Part shown: in pieces, positions 1 to 8,470 of the stretch
Numbering within the stretch: position 1 is the stretch's first letter
Layout: each line of letters opens with the position of its first letter
Source of the DNA: Flavobacterium weaverense
Lineage (GTDB): Bacteria; Bacteroidota; Bacteroidia; Flavobacteriales; Flavobacteriaceae
Assembly (NCBI RefSeq): GCF_003688495.1
Contig: NZ_REFH01000011.1
Location: 1 to 64,000, forward strand
Length of the DNA: 64,000 nucleotides
Direction: 5' to 3'
Position numbers and translations under genes: made by a program
Notes under the pieces: generated by a model
The model's database searches: none
What the model saw: the letters and a program-made list of their open reading frames with translations, nothing else
What the model was told of the DNA's origin: nothing

Positions 1-1344
1 ATTAAGCAAAAAAGCGATGTGGCAACTCATACTGCTGAAACGGCCAACTTATGGATTGCTATTACAGGAACGTTATGTTTCTTGATTGCTTTTAATTTAT
101 TAGTGAATTTACCTAATAATATCGCCAATCCTATTAGAGAACTTACAGATAGTATCAAGGAAATTGCAAACAAAAATTATTCGCAACGAGTACATTTTAT
201 GAACCATAATGAATTTGGAGATTTGGCAAAATCATTTAATTCAATGGCGGAGAAATTACAAGAATATAGTAGCAGTAACTTACACAAATTATCATTTGAG
301 AAAAAAAGATTAGAAACTCTGATCAATAATATGCACGATCCTATTATTGGATTAGACAATTCAGGAACAATACTATTTGTAAATAATGAAGCTTTGAAAA
401 TTATCGGACTAAAGTCCGAAGAAGTTGTGGGAGAATTAGCTACTACTCTTGCATTGAAGAACGATTTATTGAAATCATTGATCGTAAGTACGCTTCAAAA
501 CGACAAGCAAAAAGCAGAACCAATGAAAATATTTGCAGATAACATCGAAAGTTATTTCGAGAAAGAAATTGTGAATATTACCATTAAACCAACGGGTGAA
601 GATCAAACAATTGATATTGGCGATGTAATCATTCTAAGAAATATTACTGTTTTTAAAGAACTTGATTTTGCAAAAACTAATTTTATAGCTACGGTTTCTC
701 ATGAATTAAAAACACCTATTTCTTCGATAAAAATGAGTTTGCAAATTCTTGAGAAAGAAGATACTGGAAAGATGAATGAGGATCAAAAACAATTAATTAC
801 AAGTATCAAAGAAGATAGCGAAAGATTGCTGAAAATTACCGGAGAATTATTAGATTTATCTCAAGTAGAAACGGGAAACATACATCTAACCATAGAAAAC
901 AGCAATCCATACGAAATAGTAAACTATGCCATAGCAGCTGCAAAAGTAAAAGCCGACCAAAAAGCAATAAATATAATAATCGATGCCGAGGAAAACTTAC
1001 CTTTTGTAAAGGCAGATAACGATAAAACAGCTTGGGTTCTCATTAACTTTTTAACAAATGCCATCACTTACTCCTCTGAAAATAGTAAAATTATTATCAA
1101 AGTAAAAAAAGAGAATAGCACAATACTTTTTGAAGTTATTGACAGAGGTAAAGGGATTGATGATCACTATAAGAATAGAGTTTTCGATAAATATTTCCAG
1201 ATTCCAGGAAGTCATAAATTAGGAACTGGTTTAGGATTAGCTATTAGCAAAGAATTTATTGAAGCACAAAATGGTATAATTGGAGTGCAAAGTGAGCTTG
1301 GCTTAGGAAGTACTTTTAGTATCCGACTAAATGCTGTTTGTTGA
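1..1344 (+). CDS. Sensor histidine kinase, HAMP-PAS-HisKA-HATPase (5' truncated by window edge)
   Basis: This is the C-terminal part of a membrane sensor kinase. The reading frame is open from base 1, so the true start lies outside the window. In order I see a transmembrane helix (about codons 17-38), a HAMP linker (about 38-90), a PAS-like domain starting around LINNMHDPIIGLDNSG, then the phosphoacceptor box SHELKTP with His at codon 234, and the ATP-binding N box (NFLTNAI), G1 (DRGKGI), F (FDKYFQ) and G2 (GTGLGLA) boxes. All catalytic boxes look intact, so it should autophosphorylate and pass phosphate to a response regulator. No regulator gene is visible downstream, so its partner is unknown. 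In Bacteroidota, kinases of this build can sit in kdp potassium-transport loci, but nothing here confirms that. Confidence 0.9.
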   Translation: MKQKSDVATHTAETANLWIAITGTLCFLIAFNLLVNLPNNIANPIRELTDSIKEIANKNYSQRVHFMNHNEFGDLAKSFNSMAEKLQEYSSSNLHKLSFEKKRLETLINNMHDPIIGLDNSGTILFVNNEALKIIGLKSEEVVGELATTLALKNDLLKSLIVSTLQNDKQKAEPMKIFADNIESYFEKEIVNITIKPTGEDQTIDIGDVIILRNITVFKELDFAKTNFIATVSHELKTPISSIKMSLQILEKEDTGKMNEDQKQLITSIKEDSERLLKITGELLDLSQVETGNIHLTIENSNPYEIVNYAIAAAKVKADQKAINIIIDAEENLPFVKADNDKTAWVLINFLTNAITYSSENSKIIIKVKKENSTILFEVIDRGKGIDDHYKNRVFDKYFQIPGSHKLGTGLGLAISKEFIEAQNGIIGVQSELGLGSTFSIRLNAVC

Positions 1345-1760
1345 TCACATTATGAAATTTTTCAGTAAAAAAAATGACTAAAATTTCCCTCTTATTTTAT
1401 TTGAAAACTGAAATATTTAATTCAATTATTTTTTTAACAATCAAGTTTCTCTCTCCAACTAAAAAACATATTTTCCATAGCAATCTTATAATGTGGACTA
1501 TCTAAAAAAACTGGTGAAAATTTACTTTTGATAGAGGCAGGTTTTTACTTTTTATAATGGATTCCAAACAGCTAATTTCTTTAGATCTTGTATAAAATGA
1601 TTTGTCAACTGTGTAGTCAAGGTCACTAAAAAATGCAAAAAATACCAGTAAAATGTCGTTTTTTTATGCTTTATACTGAAAATATGAGCAACATTTGCAA
1701 AACACGTTACTACATTTCAACCTTGAAAATTTTCTTTTAAACTTTATCCCAAAAAGATAT
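1345..1760. other. Intergenic gap between convergent genes, possible gene remnant
   Basis: No intact gene is seen in this gap. On the minus strand, about 1434-1660, two overlapping frames read as protein-like sequence, one ending in FSWREKLDC and a stop. They would join only through a frameshift. This could be a decayed gene or chance in AT-rich DNA. No convincing hairpin terminator was found. Confidence 0.35.
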
Positions 1761-3248
1761 TCAAGAAAATTTTTTCACATGATGCAATAAAATAGCAACG
1801 CTATGTTGCATTTCGGCTTCGTCTAGATGTCCAAATCCAAGACGCATTGCACTTAACTGACGATTTTGATACAGTAATGTTTTAGGAATAAATAGGTTAT
1901 CCTTTGCACAACTAGTACTTAACTGTAGAAGATTTATAGGCAACTGCCATTCTGCCCAAACTGCCAAACCTCCCGATGGTTTTTTAAATTGCAAATAGTC
2001 TTTGAAGTTGTTCTCTAAAAGTGCTGTAAAAGTATCTCTTCGTTGATGGTAAACTTTTATTGATTTTTTTAGATGCCTGTGAATTTCGCCTTCATCAATC
2101 ATTTCTCCTAAAACTTGCTCCATCAAGACATCGCCTTGTCGGTCAATAATCCCTAAATACTTTCGCATTTCATCCATCAAATTCTCGGGAGCAACTATAA
2201 AGCCAGTTCTAAATCCAGGCGCTAAAGATTTACCAAACGAACCAACATAAATGACCATTCCGTTGGTATCTGCACTTGCCAAAGGCAATACAGCACTTTT
2301 ATCATAATGAAAATCATAATCGTAATCATCTTCTAAGATCACAAATCCAAATTCATTCGCCAACTCCAAAAGTTCAATTCTGCGTTGTGCGCTCAATGTA
2401 ACAGTTGTGGGGTAATGGTGATGTGGCGTAAGATATAGCATTCTCACACGATGTTTTCCGCACAAATCCCGAACAGCATCAACCTGAATCCCTTCGTTAT
2501 CAATAGGGACCTGAAGAATTCGAGCACCTGATTTCTGAAAAATCATATTCACAGAAAAATAACTTAATGAAGCCACAAGTACTATATCATTTGCAGCCAG
2601 TAAAATTTCAGAAATAATATAAACACTCATTTCAGTACTTCTGGTAATAAGTAAATTATTTTTAGAAATATGCAGTCCTCGGGATAAGTTGAGAAAATTG
2701 GAAAGATTTTCTTTAAAGTATTCACTTCCGTCCTGATTGTAATATCCCAGTTTACGGCGATTGCTTCTACGTTTCATGCTCGAACTGTACAATCGAGATA
2801 AATGCTCAATTTGAGTCAATCTTATATCTGGCGTTCCATCATTAAATATATATTCACATTTTGAGTGCTCAAATGGATTATCCAGTAAACTTGATTTTTT
2901 AAAAGAATAACCAGTATTTCCTGGATAAGTGGCTAGCTTATTTTGTGCCAAAGGTTGAAAATGGCTGGGTTTACTATCATTTCTACTCAGAACAAATGTT
3001 CCTTTATTTGGTCGAGTTTCTACCCAACCTTGAGAATCCAGTTCATCATAAACTGCAACGATAGTTTTGCGGTGTACTTCCAGAATTTCACTTAGCACCC
3101 GTGTTCCAGGCAATTTTGTCCCTTTTATAAGATATCCACGTTGAACAGCATTGATGAGTTGATTTGCAATTTGCATATACACGGAAGTGGCCGAATCACG
3201 ATCGATAATTATAAAACTTTGAAAAGGAATTAAAACCGGACTACCCAT
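1761..3248 (-). CDS. MocR/PdxR-type GntR-family regulator with aminotransferase-like domain
   Basis: This is a transcriptional regulator with an N-terminal GntR winged helix (about residues 10-80, including a TRVLSEILEVHRKTIVAVYD helix-turn-helix) fused to a fold-type I aminotransferase domain that binds PLP. The PLP lysine motif SFGKSLAPGFR is present with Lys at about residue 340, and an ILEDDYDYDFHYD segment supplies the cofactor-contacting Asp. The length of 495 residues is normal for the family. I chose ATG at 3248 (MGSPVLIPF) over an upstream ATG at 3302, because the longer form would run through the bio promoter. It is divergent from the biotin operon, and direct repeats lie between the two. 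Control of biotin synthesis is therefore the likely role, but that is inferred from position. Members of this family also regulate PLP or GABA genes. Confidence 0.85.
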   Translation of the reverse strand: MGSPVLIPFQSFIIIDRDSATSVYMQIANQLINAVQRGYLIKGTKLPGTRVLSEILEVHRKTIVAVYDELDSQGWVETRPNKGTFVLSRNDSKPSHFQPLAQNKLATYPGNTGYSFKKSSLLDNPFEHSKCEYIFNDGTPDIRLTQIEHLSRLYSSSMKRRSNRRKLGYYNQDGSEYFKENLSNFLNLSRGLHISKNNLLITRSTEMSVYIISEILLAANDIVLVASLSYFSVNMIFQKSGARILQVPIDNEGIQVDAVRDLCGKHRVRMLYLTPHHHYPTTVTLSAQRRIELLELANEFGFVILEDDYDYDFHYDKSAVLPLASADTNGMVIYVGSFGKSLAPGFRTGFIVAPENLMDEMRKYLGIIDRQGDVLMEQVLGEMIDEGEIHRHLKKSIKVYHQRRDTFTALLENNFKDYLQFKKPSGGLAVWAEWQLPINLLQLSTSCAKDNLFIPKTLLYQNRQLSAMRLGFGHLDEAEMQHSVAILLHHVKKFS

Positions 3249-3300
3249 AATACAAAAAGTGGCACCATTTGATTGACCGGAAAGATAATACTTTTGGCAC
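3247..3300 (+). promoter_or_regulatory. Direct repeat, candidate MocR operator at the bio promoter
   Basis: Two direct repeats, ATAATAC-AAAAAGT-GGCAC at 3247-3265 and ATAATAC-TTTT-GGCAC at 3285-3300, lie in the short gap between the MocR gene and the bio operon. MocR-family proteins typically bind direct repeats. The second copy overlaps the -7 element of the bio promoter and the first abuts the regulator's start codon. One protein could therefore control both genes. The function is inferred. Confidence 0.5.
3268..3296 (+). promoter_or_regulatory. Promoter of the biotin operon
   Basis: TTTG at 3268-3271 and TACTTTTG at 3289-3296 (17 bp apart) match the Bacteroidota -33 TTG and -7 TAnnTTTG consensus. 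The first ATG of the operon follows at 3315. Confidence 0.6.
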
Positions 3301-3314
3301 AATAAAAAAATAAG

Positions 3315-3923
3315 ATGTACAAATTACTTCAACAACTTGTAAATAATAATGAATTGCATGCAAAATGGTTAAATACCTTATCCTTTATGGAAAATGCTGG
3401 CGCTAGGAAAATCTCTTTATGCGAGCATCCCACAAAAGTGAATATAATCCAGCTTAAACATGCCGCAGAAGAACACCGCCACGCTTATTATTTAAAAAAG
3501 CAAATTGGCAAAATCAATTCTCAAATTTGTTCAAACTATGATAATGATGAACTCCTCGCTGCTAAAGCGACCCGTTACTATTTACAGTTATTAGACATTC
3601 AAACCTGTCGCTATCTGAAAGAAAATTTTCAATTATCAGGAGAGGAATTGAAATATGCGGCCTATCTGTTTGTGACCTATGCGATTGAAGTACGTGCCGA
3701 CGAATTGTATCCTCAATACCAGCAAGTGCTTACTGAAAAAGAAAGTAAAGTAATGGTGAAATCAATCATACTAGAAGAAGAAGGTCATCTTGAAGAAATG
3801 ATTCAGCAACTAAAAACCTTTCATCCGGATTGGGAAAAGTACGCTACTTCTATTCTGACTTTAGAACACAAACTTTTTGATAACTGGATCGCTTACATTG
3901 AAAAAGAGATTACCAATGCTTAA
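3315..3923 (+). CDS. Ferritin-like di-iron family protein, first gene of the biotin operon
   Basis: This is a 202-residue, all-helical, soluble protein without a signal peptide. It carries two ExxH motifs (E53-H56 within AEEHRH and E155-H158 within EEEGH) and an acidic helix between them (E125, D129, E130), with E13 near the N terminus. That pattern fits a four-helix di-iron protein such as a ferritin-like, rubrerythrin-like or haem-oxygenase-like oxidase. It overlaps the bioF start by 8 bases and follows the bio promoter directly, so it is co-expressed with biotin genes. I do not recognise it as a named biotin enzyme. No bioC or bioH is present in the operon, so a role in supplying or protecting an oxygen-dependent step, or in making the pimelate moiety, is possible. 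That role is inference only. Confidence 0.6.
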   Translation: MYKLLQQLVNNNELHAKWLNTLSFMENAGARKISLCEHPTKVNIIQLKHAAEEHRHAYYLKKQIGKINSQICSNYDNDELLAAKATRYYLQLLDIQTCRYLKENFQLSGEELKYAAYLFVTYAIEVRADELYPQYQQVLTEKESKVMVKSIILEEEGHLEEMIQQLKTFHPDWEKYATSILTLEHKLFDNWIAYIEKEITNA

Positions 3924-5025
3924 CACTTTATCAAAACTTAAAGACAGTTTAGAAAAGCGAAATACCGAAAATGTATTAAGATCGTTAAAACACAAGAAAG
4001 AAGGTGTTGATTTTTATTCCAATGATTATTTGGGAATGGCACAAAATGTACCATTCCAAGAAATCGTTTTACAGGAAATTAATCAACAACCTCAGCTTTT
4101 AAAAGGGGCTACAGGATCAAGATTAATCAGTGGTAATTCAAATTTCACTATGGAAGTTGAAGCTTTTATAGCAAATAAGCACATGGTTGAAAGCGCCTTA
4201 CTCTTACCTTCGGCATACCTCGCAAATCTTGCTTTACTTTCGGCCATACCTCAACGTGGAGATATAGTTTTGATGGATGAATGCATTCACCGATCAGTTC
4301 GTGACGGCCTAAGATTGTCAAATGCAAAATCACTAAAATTTAAACACAACGATTTAGAGCATTTAGAAAAACTATTGAAAGAGGCAAACGGAAACCGTTT
4401 TATAGCGGTTGAAAGTTTATATTCCATGGAAGGTGATTTTGCGCCTTTAGAAAAACTGGCAGTGCTTGCTGAAAAATACAACGCTGCTTTAATTGTTGAT
4501 GAAGCACACGCATTCGGAGTTTTCGGATATGGTATAGTGGCTCAAAAAAACTTACATAAAAAAGTATTTGCCACGATAGTAACTTATGGGAAGGCTTTGG
4601 GAATGCACGGAGCAGCGATATTGGGAAATCAAACAATGATTTGTTATTTGGTCAATTTTTCCTCTCCCGTTATTTATACGACAGGCAGCAATGATTTGCA
4701 TGCAATGAGTATCAAAAAGGGATATCATTTTCTGGAAAACAATTCAATTTTAAATCAAAATTTACAGGAAAACATCAGTGAATTTAGAAAGAGTAATCTG
4801 CCTACACTTTCAGATCCTCAAAGTCCGATTCAGATTGTACCAATGGCGAATGTTTCATCAGCAAAAAGAGCACAACAGCATTTAGAAAACAAAGGATTTT
4901 TAACTTTTGCCGCGGTTGCTCCAACCGTAAAGGAAGGCGAAGAACGATTGCGGATTTGCCTGCATTCTTTTAATTCAAAAGAAGAAATTGATCAATTAAC
5001 TAAAATTATCAAGGAATTTATTTAA
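3916..5025 (+). CDS. bioF: 8-amino-7-oxononanoate synthase (BioF)
   Basis: BioF is the PLP-dependent condensing enzyme that joins pimeloyl thioester with L-alanine, the first step of the biotin bicyclic ring pathway, in the cytoplasm. Supporting motifs are GATGSRLISGN near the N terminus, DEAHAFGVFG for the cofactor pyridine, and TYGKALGMHG with the PLP lysine at about residue 226. The length is 369 residues, close to the family's usual 380. I start it at ATG 3916 (MLNTLSKLKDS), which overlaps the stop of the preceding gene, because the longer frame from 3877 adds 13 residues that belong to the coding region of that gene. It is followed by bioD after 65 bases. Confidence 0.95.
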   Translation: MLNTLSKLKDSLEKRNTENVLRSLKHKKEGVDFYSNDYLGMAQNVPFQEIVLQEINQQPQLLKGATGSRLISGNSNFTMEVEAFIANKHMVESALLLPSAYLANLALLSAIPQRGDIVLMDECIHRSVRDGLRLSNAKSLKFKHNDLEHLEKLLKEANGNRFIAVESLYSMEGDFAPLEKLAVLAEKYNAALIVDEAHAFGVFGYGIVAQKNLHKKVFATIVTYGKALGMHGAAILGNQTMICYLVNFSSPVIYTTGSNDLHAMSIKKGYHFLENNSILNQNLQENISEFRKSNLPTLSDPQSPIQIVPMANVSSAKRAQQHLENKGFLTFAAVAPTVKEGEERLRICLHSFNSKEEIDQLTKIIKEFI

Positions 5026-5090
5026 CTCAGATAAGACCAAAAACTTTTGTGCCTTTTGTGGTTTAAAAAAATCAAACAATTACTTAAAAA

Positions 5091-5711
5091 ATGAATTCTC
5101 CAATAAAATTATTCGTAACCGGAATCGATACTGGAATCGGCAAAACGATTTGTTCCGCTATACTTGTCGAACATTTAAAAGCAGATTACTGGAAACCCAT
5201 CCAATCCGGAGATTTAGACAAAACTGACAGCATGCTTGTTCAGGGTTTCGTTAATGATCAAATTAAAATCCATCCAGAAAGACACCGTTTTGAATTGGCC
5301 GCTTCACCCCATAAATCAGCAGCACAAGAAAACATCTCGATAGAGTTAGAAGATTTTGAATTACCAGAAACTGAAAATCATTTGATTGTAGAAGGAGCCG
5401 GTGGGTTGTGGGTTCCGCTTTCCGATGAAGTTTTCATGCTGGACCTTATCAAAAAATTAAAGTTACCGGTAGTTCTGGTCGCTAATGACTATTTGGGATG
5501 TATCAATCATACTTTATTATCAATTGAAACCTTACGGAAAAATAATATACCACTAGCCTACTTCATTTTTAATGGAACTTTTGATGAAGATACTTATCGG
5601 GTCATTAAAAAATTTCTTGATGAAGACACAACTATTTTAAATATTCCAAAATTAGAAATAATCGATACTAACACCATCAGAGAAATCGCTAACAATTTAA
5701 AAAACACCTAA
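5091..5711 (+). CDS. bioD: Dethiobiotin synthetase (BioD)
   Basis: BioD closes the ureido ring of dethiobiotin from diaminopelargonate, CO2 and ATP. The N-terminal P-loop GIDTGIGKT lies at residues 11-19, an SGD substrate motif follows the KPIQ segment, and [10 protein letters not shown] marks the second conserved motif. At 206 residues it is slightly shorter than the E. coli enzyme but appears complete. The gene sits 65 bases after bioF and 4 bases before bioB, so the three are probably one transcript. Confidence 0.95.
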   Translation: MNSPIKLFVTGIDTGIGKTICSAILVEHLKADYWKPIQSGDLDKTDSMLVQGFVNDQIKIHPERHRFELAASPHKSAAQENISIELEDFELPETENHLIVEGAGGLWVPLSDEVFMLDLIKKLKLPVVLVANDYLGCINHTLLSIETLRKNNIPLAYFIFNGTFDEDTYRVIKKFLDEDTTILNIPKLEIIDTNTIREIANNLKNT

Positions 5712-5715
5712 CATT

Positions 5716-6711
5716 ATGCAAAAAACAAAAAAATTAAGAAACGACTGGACTAAAGAAGAAATTAATACCATTTACCATCAACCGGTACTAGAACTGGTTT
5801 ACCAGGCTGCAACCGTTCATCGTCAATGGCACAAACATTCAGAAATACAAGTCTGCACCTTACTTTCTGTAAAAACAGGTGGATGTCCCGAAGATTGTTC
5901 TTATTGCGGACAGGCAGCACGATATCATACCGATATTAAAGTACAGGCATTGTTACCAACAGAAACTGTAATTGCTCATGCACAAAAAGCAAAAGACGGA
6001 GGATCATCCCGATTCTGTATGGCGGCGGCATGGCGTGAAGTTCGTGATAACAGAGATTTTGATCGCATCATTGATATGGTAAAAGGAGTAAATGAGTTAG
6101 GTCTTGAAGTGTGTTGTACATTAGGAATGCTTACTGAAGAGCAGGCTTTGAGATTACAGGAAGCTGGACTTTACGCCTATAATCACAATTTAGATACTTC
6201 AGAAGAATATTATGATGAAATTATTTCTACCCGAAAATTTGACAATCGCATCAATACCATCAACAACGTAAGAAAAGCAGGAATCACTGTTTGTTCTGGC
6301 GGAATCATCGGTTTGGGTGAAAAACATATTGACCGAATTTCTATGTTACTGACTTTGGCAACGATGCCTAAACATCCGGAATCCGTTCCCGTAAATGCAT
6401 TAGCAAGAGTGAAAGGAACACCTCTTGAAGATCTTCCAAAAGTCGCTATTTGGGATATGGTAAGAATGATTGCTACTGCAAGAATCATCATGCCAGCTTC
6501 AGTTGTCCGCTTAAGTGCGGGAAGAATTGAAATGACGGAAGAAGAACAAGCTTGGTGTTTTATGGCTGGAGCCAATTCTATTTTTACAGGAGAACGCGAA
6601 ACCTTATTGGTTACCCCAAATCCTGGCCTTACAGAAGATATGGAAATGTTTAACAACTTGGGATTAAAACCAATGATTAAAGAAAGACAATCTTCATGTA
6701 CAACGATTTAA
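5716..6711 (+). CDS. bioB: Biotin synthase, radical SAM (BioB)
   Basis: BioB inserts sulfur into dethiobiotin, using a radical SAM 4Fe-4S cluster and an auxiliary 2Fe-2S cluster that donates the sulfur. The SAM cluster motif CPEDCSYC has cysteines at residues 57, 61 and 64. [15 protein letters not shown] and [10 protein letters not shown] are typical BioB segments, and VRLSAGR supplies the conserved arginine region near the 2Fe-2S cluster. The length of 331 residues is normal. The 3' end overlaps the bioA start by 16 bases, which indicates translational coupling. Confidence 0.97.
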   Translation: MQKTKKLRNDWTKEEINTIYHQPVLELVYQAATVHRQWHKHSEIQVCTLLSVKTGGCPEDCSYCGQAARYHTDIKVQALLPTETVIAHAQKAKDGGSSRFCMAAAWREVRDNRDFDRIIDMVKGVNELGLEVCCTLGMLTEEQALRLQEAGLYAYNHNLDTSEEYYDEIISTRKFDNRINTINNVRKAGITVCSGGIIGLGEKHIDRISMLLTLATMPKHPESVPVNALARVKGTPLEDLPKVAIWDMVRMIATARIIMPASVVRLSAGRIEMTEEEQAWCFMAGANSIFTGERETLLVTPNPGLTEDMEMFNNLGLKPMIKERQSSCTTI

Positions 6712-7964
6712 AAGAAAGGGACAAAGCAGTAAACTGGCATCCTTATACCCAAATGAAAACCGCCTCTGACATCATTCCGATTGTTAGAGGTAAAGGAGCT
6801 TATCTTTTTGATGATAAAGGAAATCGATACATCGATGCCGTTTCATCTTGGTGGGTGACGCTCCACGGCCATGCTCATCCCTATATTGCAGAAAAAGTTT
6901 CTGAACAGTTGCATGTTTTAGAACAAGTTATTTTTGCAGGTTTTACCCACGAACCCGCCGTACAACTTTCAGAAAACCTATTGAAGTTATTGCCGGAAAA
7001 TCAAAACAAAGTTTTCTATACTGACAATGGTTCTACCGCTGTTGAAGTAGCTTTAAAAATGTGCATTCAATATGCACACAACAAAGGTTTAAAAAAGACC
7101 AAGATTTTAGCTTTTAACAATTCATATCATGGTGATACCTTTGGTGCGATGTCGGTCAGCAGCCGAAGTATTTGGACGCAGCCTTTTGGCGAAATGCTTT
7201 TTGAAGTTATTTTTATCGATGTACCAACAAAAGAAAATCTTCCGGAAATAAATGAAATCATTGATGAACACCTAGACCAATTGGCTTGTTTTATATATGA
7301 GCCTCTTGTACAAGGAGCTGCCGGAATGTTAATGCATGAACCCGAGGATTTGAGCGCTTTAATGAAATACTGCCGTTCAAAGAATCTCCTAATGATTCAG
7401 GATGAAATTTTTGTTGGTTTCGGCCGAACTGGAAAATTATTTGCGACAGATTATTTAATAGAACAACCAGATATCATGTGTTTCTCCAAAGGATTGACTG
7501 GCGGCACTTTTCCGTTGGGAATTACAACTTGTTCAAATGTAATTTTTGATTCTTTTTATTCCGACGATGCATACAAAACTTTATTTCACGGACATTCGTT
7601 CACTGCAAATCCATTAGCTTGCACCGCTGCATTAGCCAGTATGGAATTGCTATTAAAAGAAGAAACGCAGGAAGACATACAGCGAATTTACAATGAGCAT
7701 AAAAAATTTGCAAAAGAATTAGCTTTACATCCCAACATAAAAAATGTTCGTCAACGAGGAACTATTCTGGCCTTAGAGCTAGAGATAACACAGGAAACTT
7801 CTTATTTCAACAAACAGCACGAACGACTCTATCCATATTTTTTGAGTCAGGGCATTATACTGCGGCCATTGGGGAATATTCTCTATTTGGTTCCTCCTTA
7901 TTGTATTTCAACTGCAGATTTACGATATATTTATCAAACTATTTTAAAGGCATTGGAGTTGTGA
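6696..7964 (+). CDS. bioA: Adenosylmethionine-8-amino-7-oxononanoate aminotransferase (BioA)
   Basis: BioA converts 7-keto-8-aminopelargonate to 7,8-diaminopelargonate using SAM as amino donor. It is a class III aminotransferase of 422 residues. Seen motifs are WHPYTQM at the N terminus, [13 protein letters not shown] near the active site, an [14 protein letters not shown] segment, the PLP lysine in FSKGLTGG at about residue 265, and [15 protein letters not shown]. It is the last gene of the operon and is followed immediately by a strong hairpin terminator. Biosynthesis from pimeloyl thioester to biotin is thus fully encoded here, although pimeloyl-thioester supply genes are not. Confidence 0.96.
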   Translation: MYNDLKERDKAVNWHPYTQMKTASDIIPIVRGKGAYLFDDKGNRYIDAVSSWWVTLHGHAHPYIAEKVSEQLHVLEQVIFAGFTHEPAVQLSENLLKLLPENQNKVFYTDNGSTAVEVALKMCIQYAHNKGLKKTKILAFNNSYHGDTFGAMSVSSRSIWTQPFGEMLFEVIFIDVPTKENLPEINEIIDEHLDQLACFIYEPLVQGAAGMLMHEPEDLSALMKYCRSKNLLMIQDEIFVGFGRTGKLFATDYLIEQPDIMCFSKGLTGGTFPLGITTCSNVIFDSFYSDDAYKTLFHGHSFTANPLACTAALASMELLLKEETQEDIQRIYNEHKKFAKELALHPNIKNVRQRGTILALELEITQETSYFNKQHERLYPYFLSQGIILRPLGNILYLVPPYCISTADLRYIYQTILKALEL

Positions 7965-8007
7965 AAAGCAAAAAGCTATCGGGAAATCTAGTAGCTTTTT
8001 GCTTTTT
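7964..8007 (+). terminator. Intrinsic terminator of the biotin operon
   Basis: A perfect 15-bp inverted repeat (AAAAGCAAAAAGCTA with TAGCTTTTTGCTTTT) has a 13-base loop and ends in a T run. It begins at the last base of the bioA stop codon. Confidence 0.85.
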
Positions 8008-8470
8008 AAGATACTTTTGAATTTCACTTAGTGTGGAGTTGATTAAGGCGAAAGAGAGATGTGCAAAACCAACTAGTTCGCTGAATCTTTTATAAGGTGT
8101 TTTGCAAATTTTATATGTAATTAAACAAAACTCAAATATCTGTTAGGGTTTTTTATTCTTAGAAGTAAATTTTTTACCTAAAGCAAAAGTATTTTGTTAT
8201 AATTAGATTGTCGAAAAAATGATACGTTACATTAGTAAGAAAGAGTCTAAAAATCACTCTAATTTCAATATTTATATTAAAATTTTGACTTAATTAGCGA
8301 AACCTATAAAAGTTATTATTCCAATAATTCACATTCAAGACTTATTATACTTTAGTATCTCGACATTACCGCTTTGAAAGCAAAAAAATTAGCTTATCAC
8401 ATAGCCAATAATTTAAAAAATGCATGGTTCTTGAGAAGAGAAAAGTGTTAGCAAAAAAAAAATAAAAAAA
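8008..8470. other. Intergenic region upstream of the polysaccharide lyase
   Basis: About 460 bases of AT-rich DNA with no ORF that I can support. It must contain the promoter of the lyase gene, but I see no clean TAnnTTTG element. No tRNA or riboswitch structure was recognised. Confidence 0.4.

Noticed and set aside
3249..3302. Longer MocR start at 3302 adding 18 residues (MCQKYYLSG...)
   Set aside because: It would cover the bio promoter and the direct repeat, and the added residues do not look like the GntR N-terminus. The ATG at 3248 is more likely.
3877..3915. Longer bioF start at 3877
   Set aside because: The 13 extra residues lie fully within the preceding gene, and BioF proteins do not need them. 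ATG 3916 overlapping the stop is typical of translational coupling.
5041..5070. AACTTTTGTGCCTTTTGTGG repeat-like string before bioD
   Set aside because: It resembles short intergenic strings that recur in Flavobacterium-type genomes, but only one copy is present in this window, so it cannot be called a repeat.
6210..6656. 148-codon minus-strand ORF inside bioB
   Set aside because: bioB is complete and highly conserved here, so the antisense frame is a shadow.
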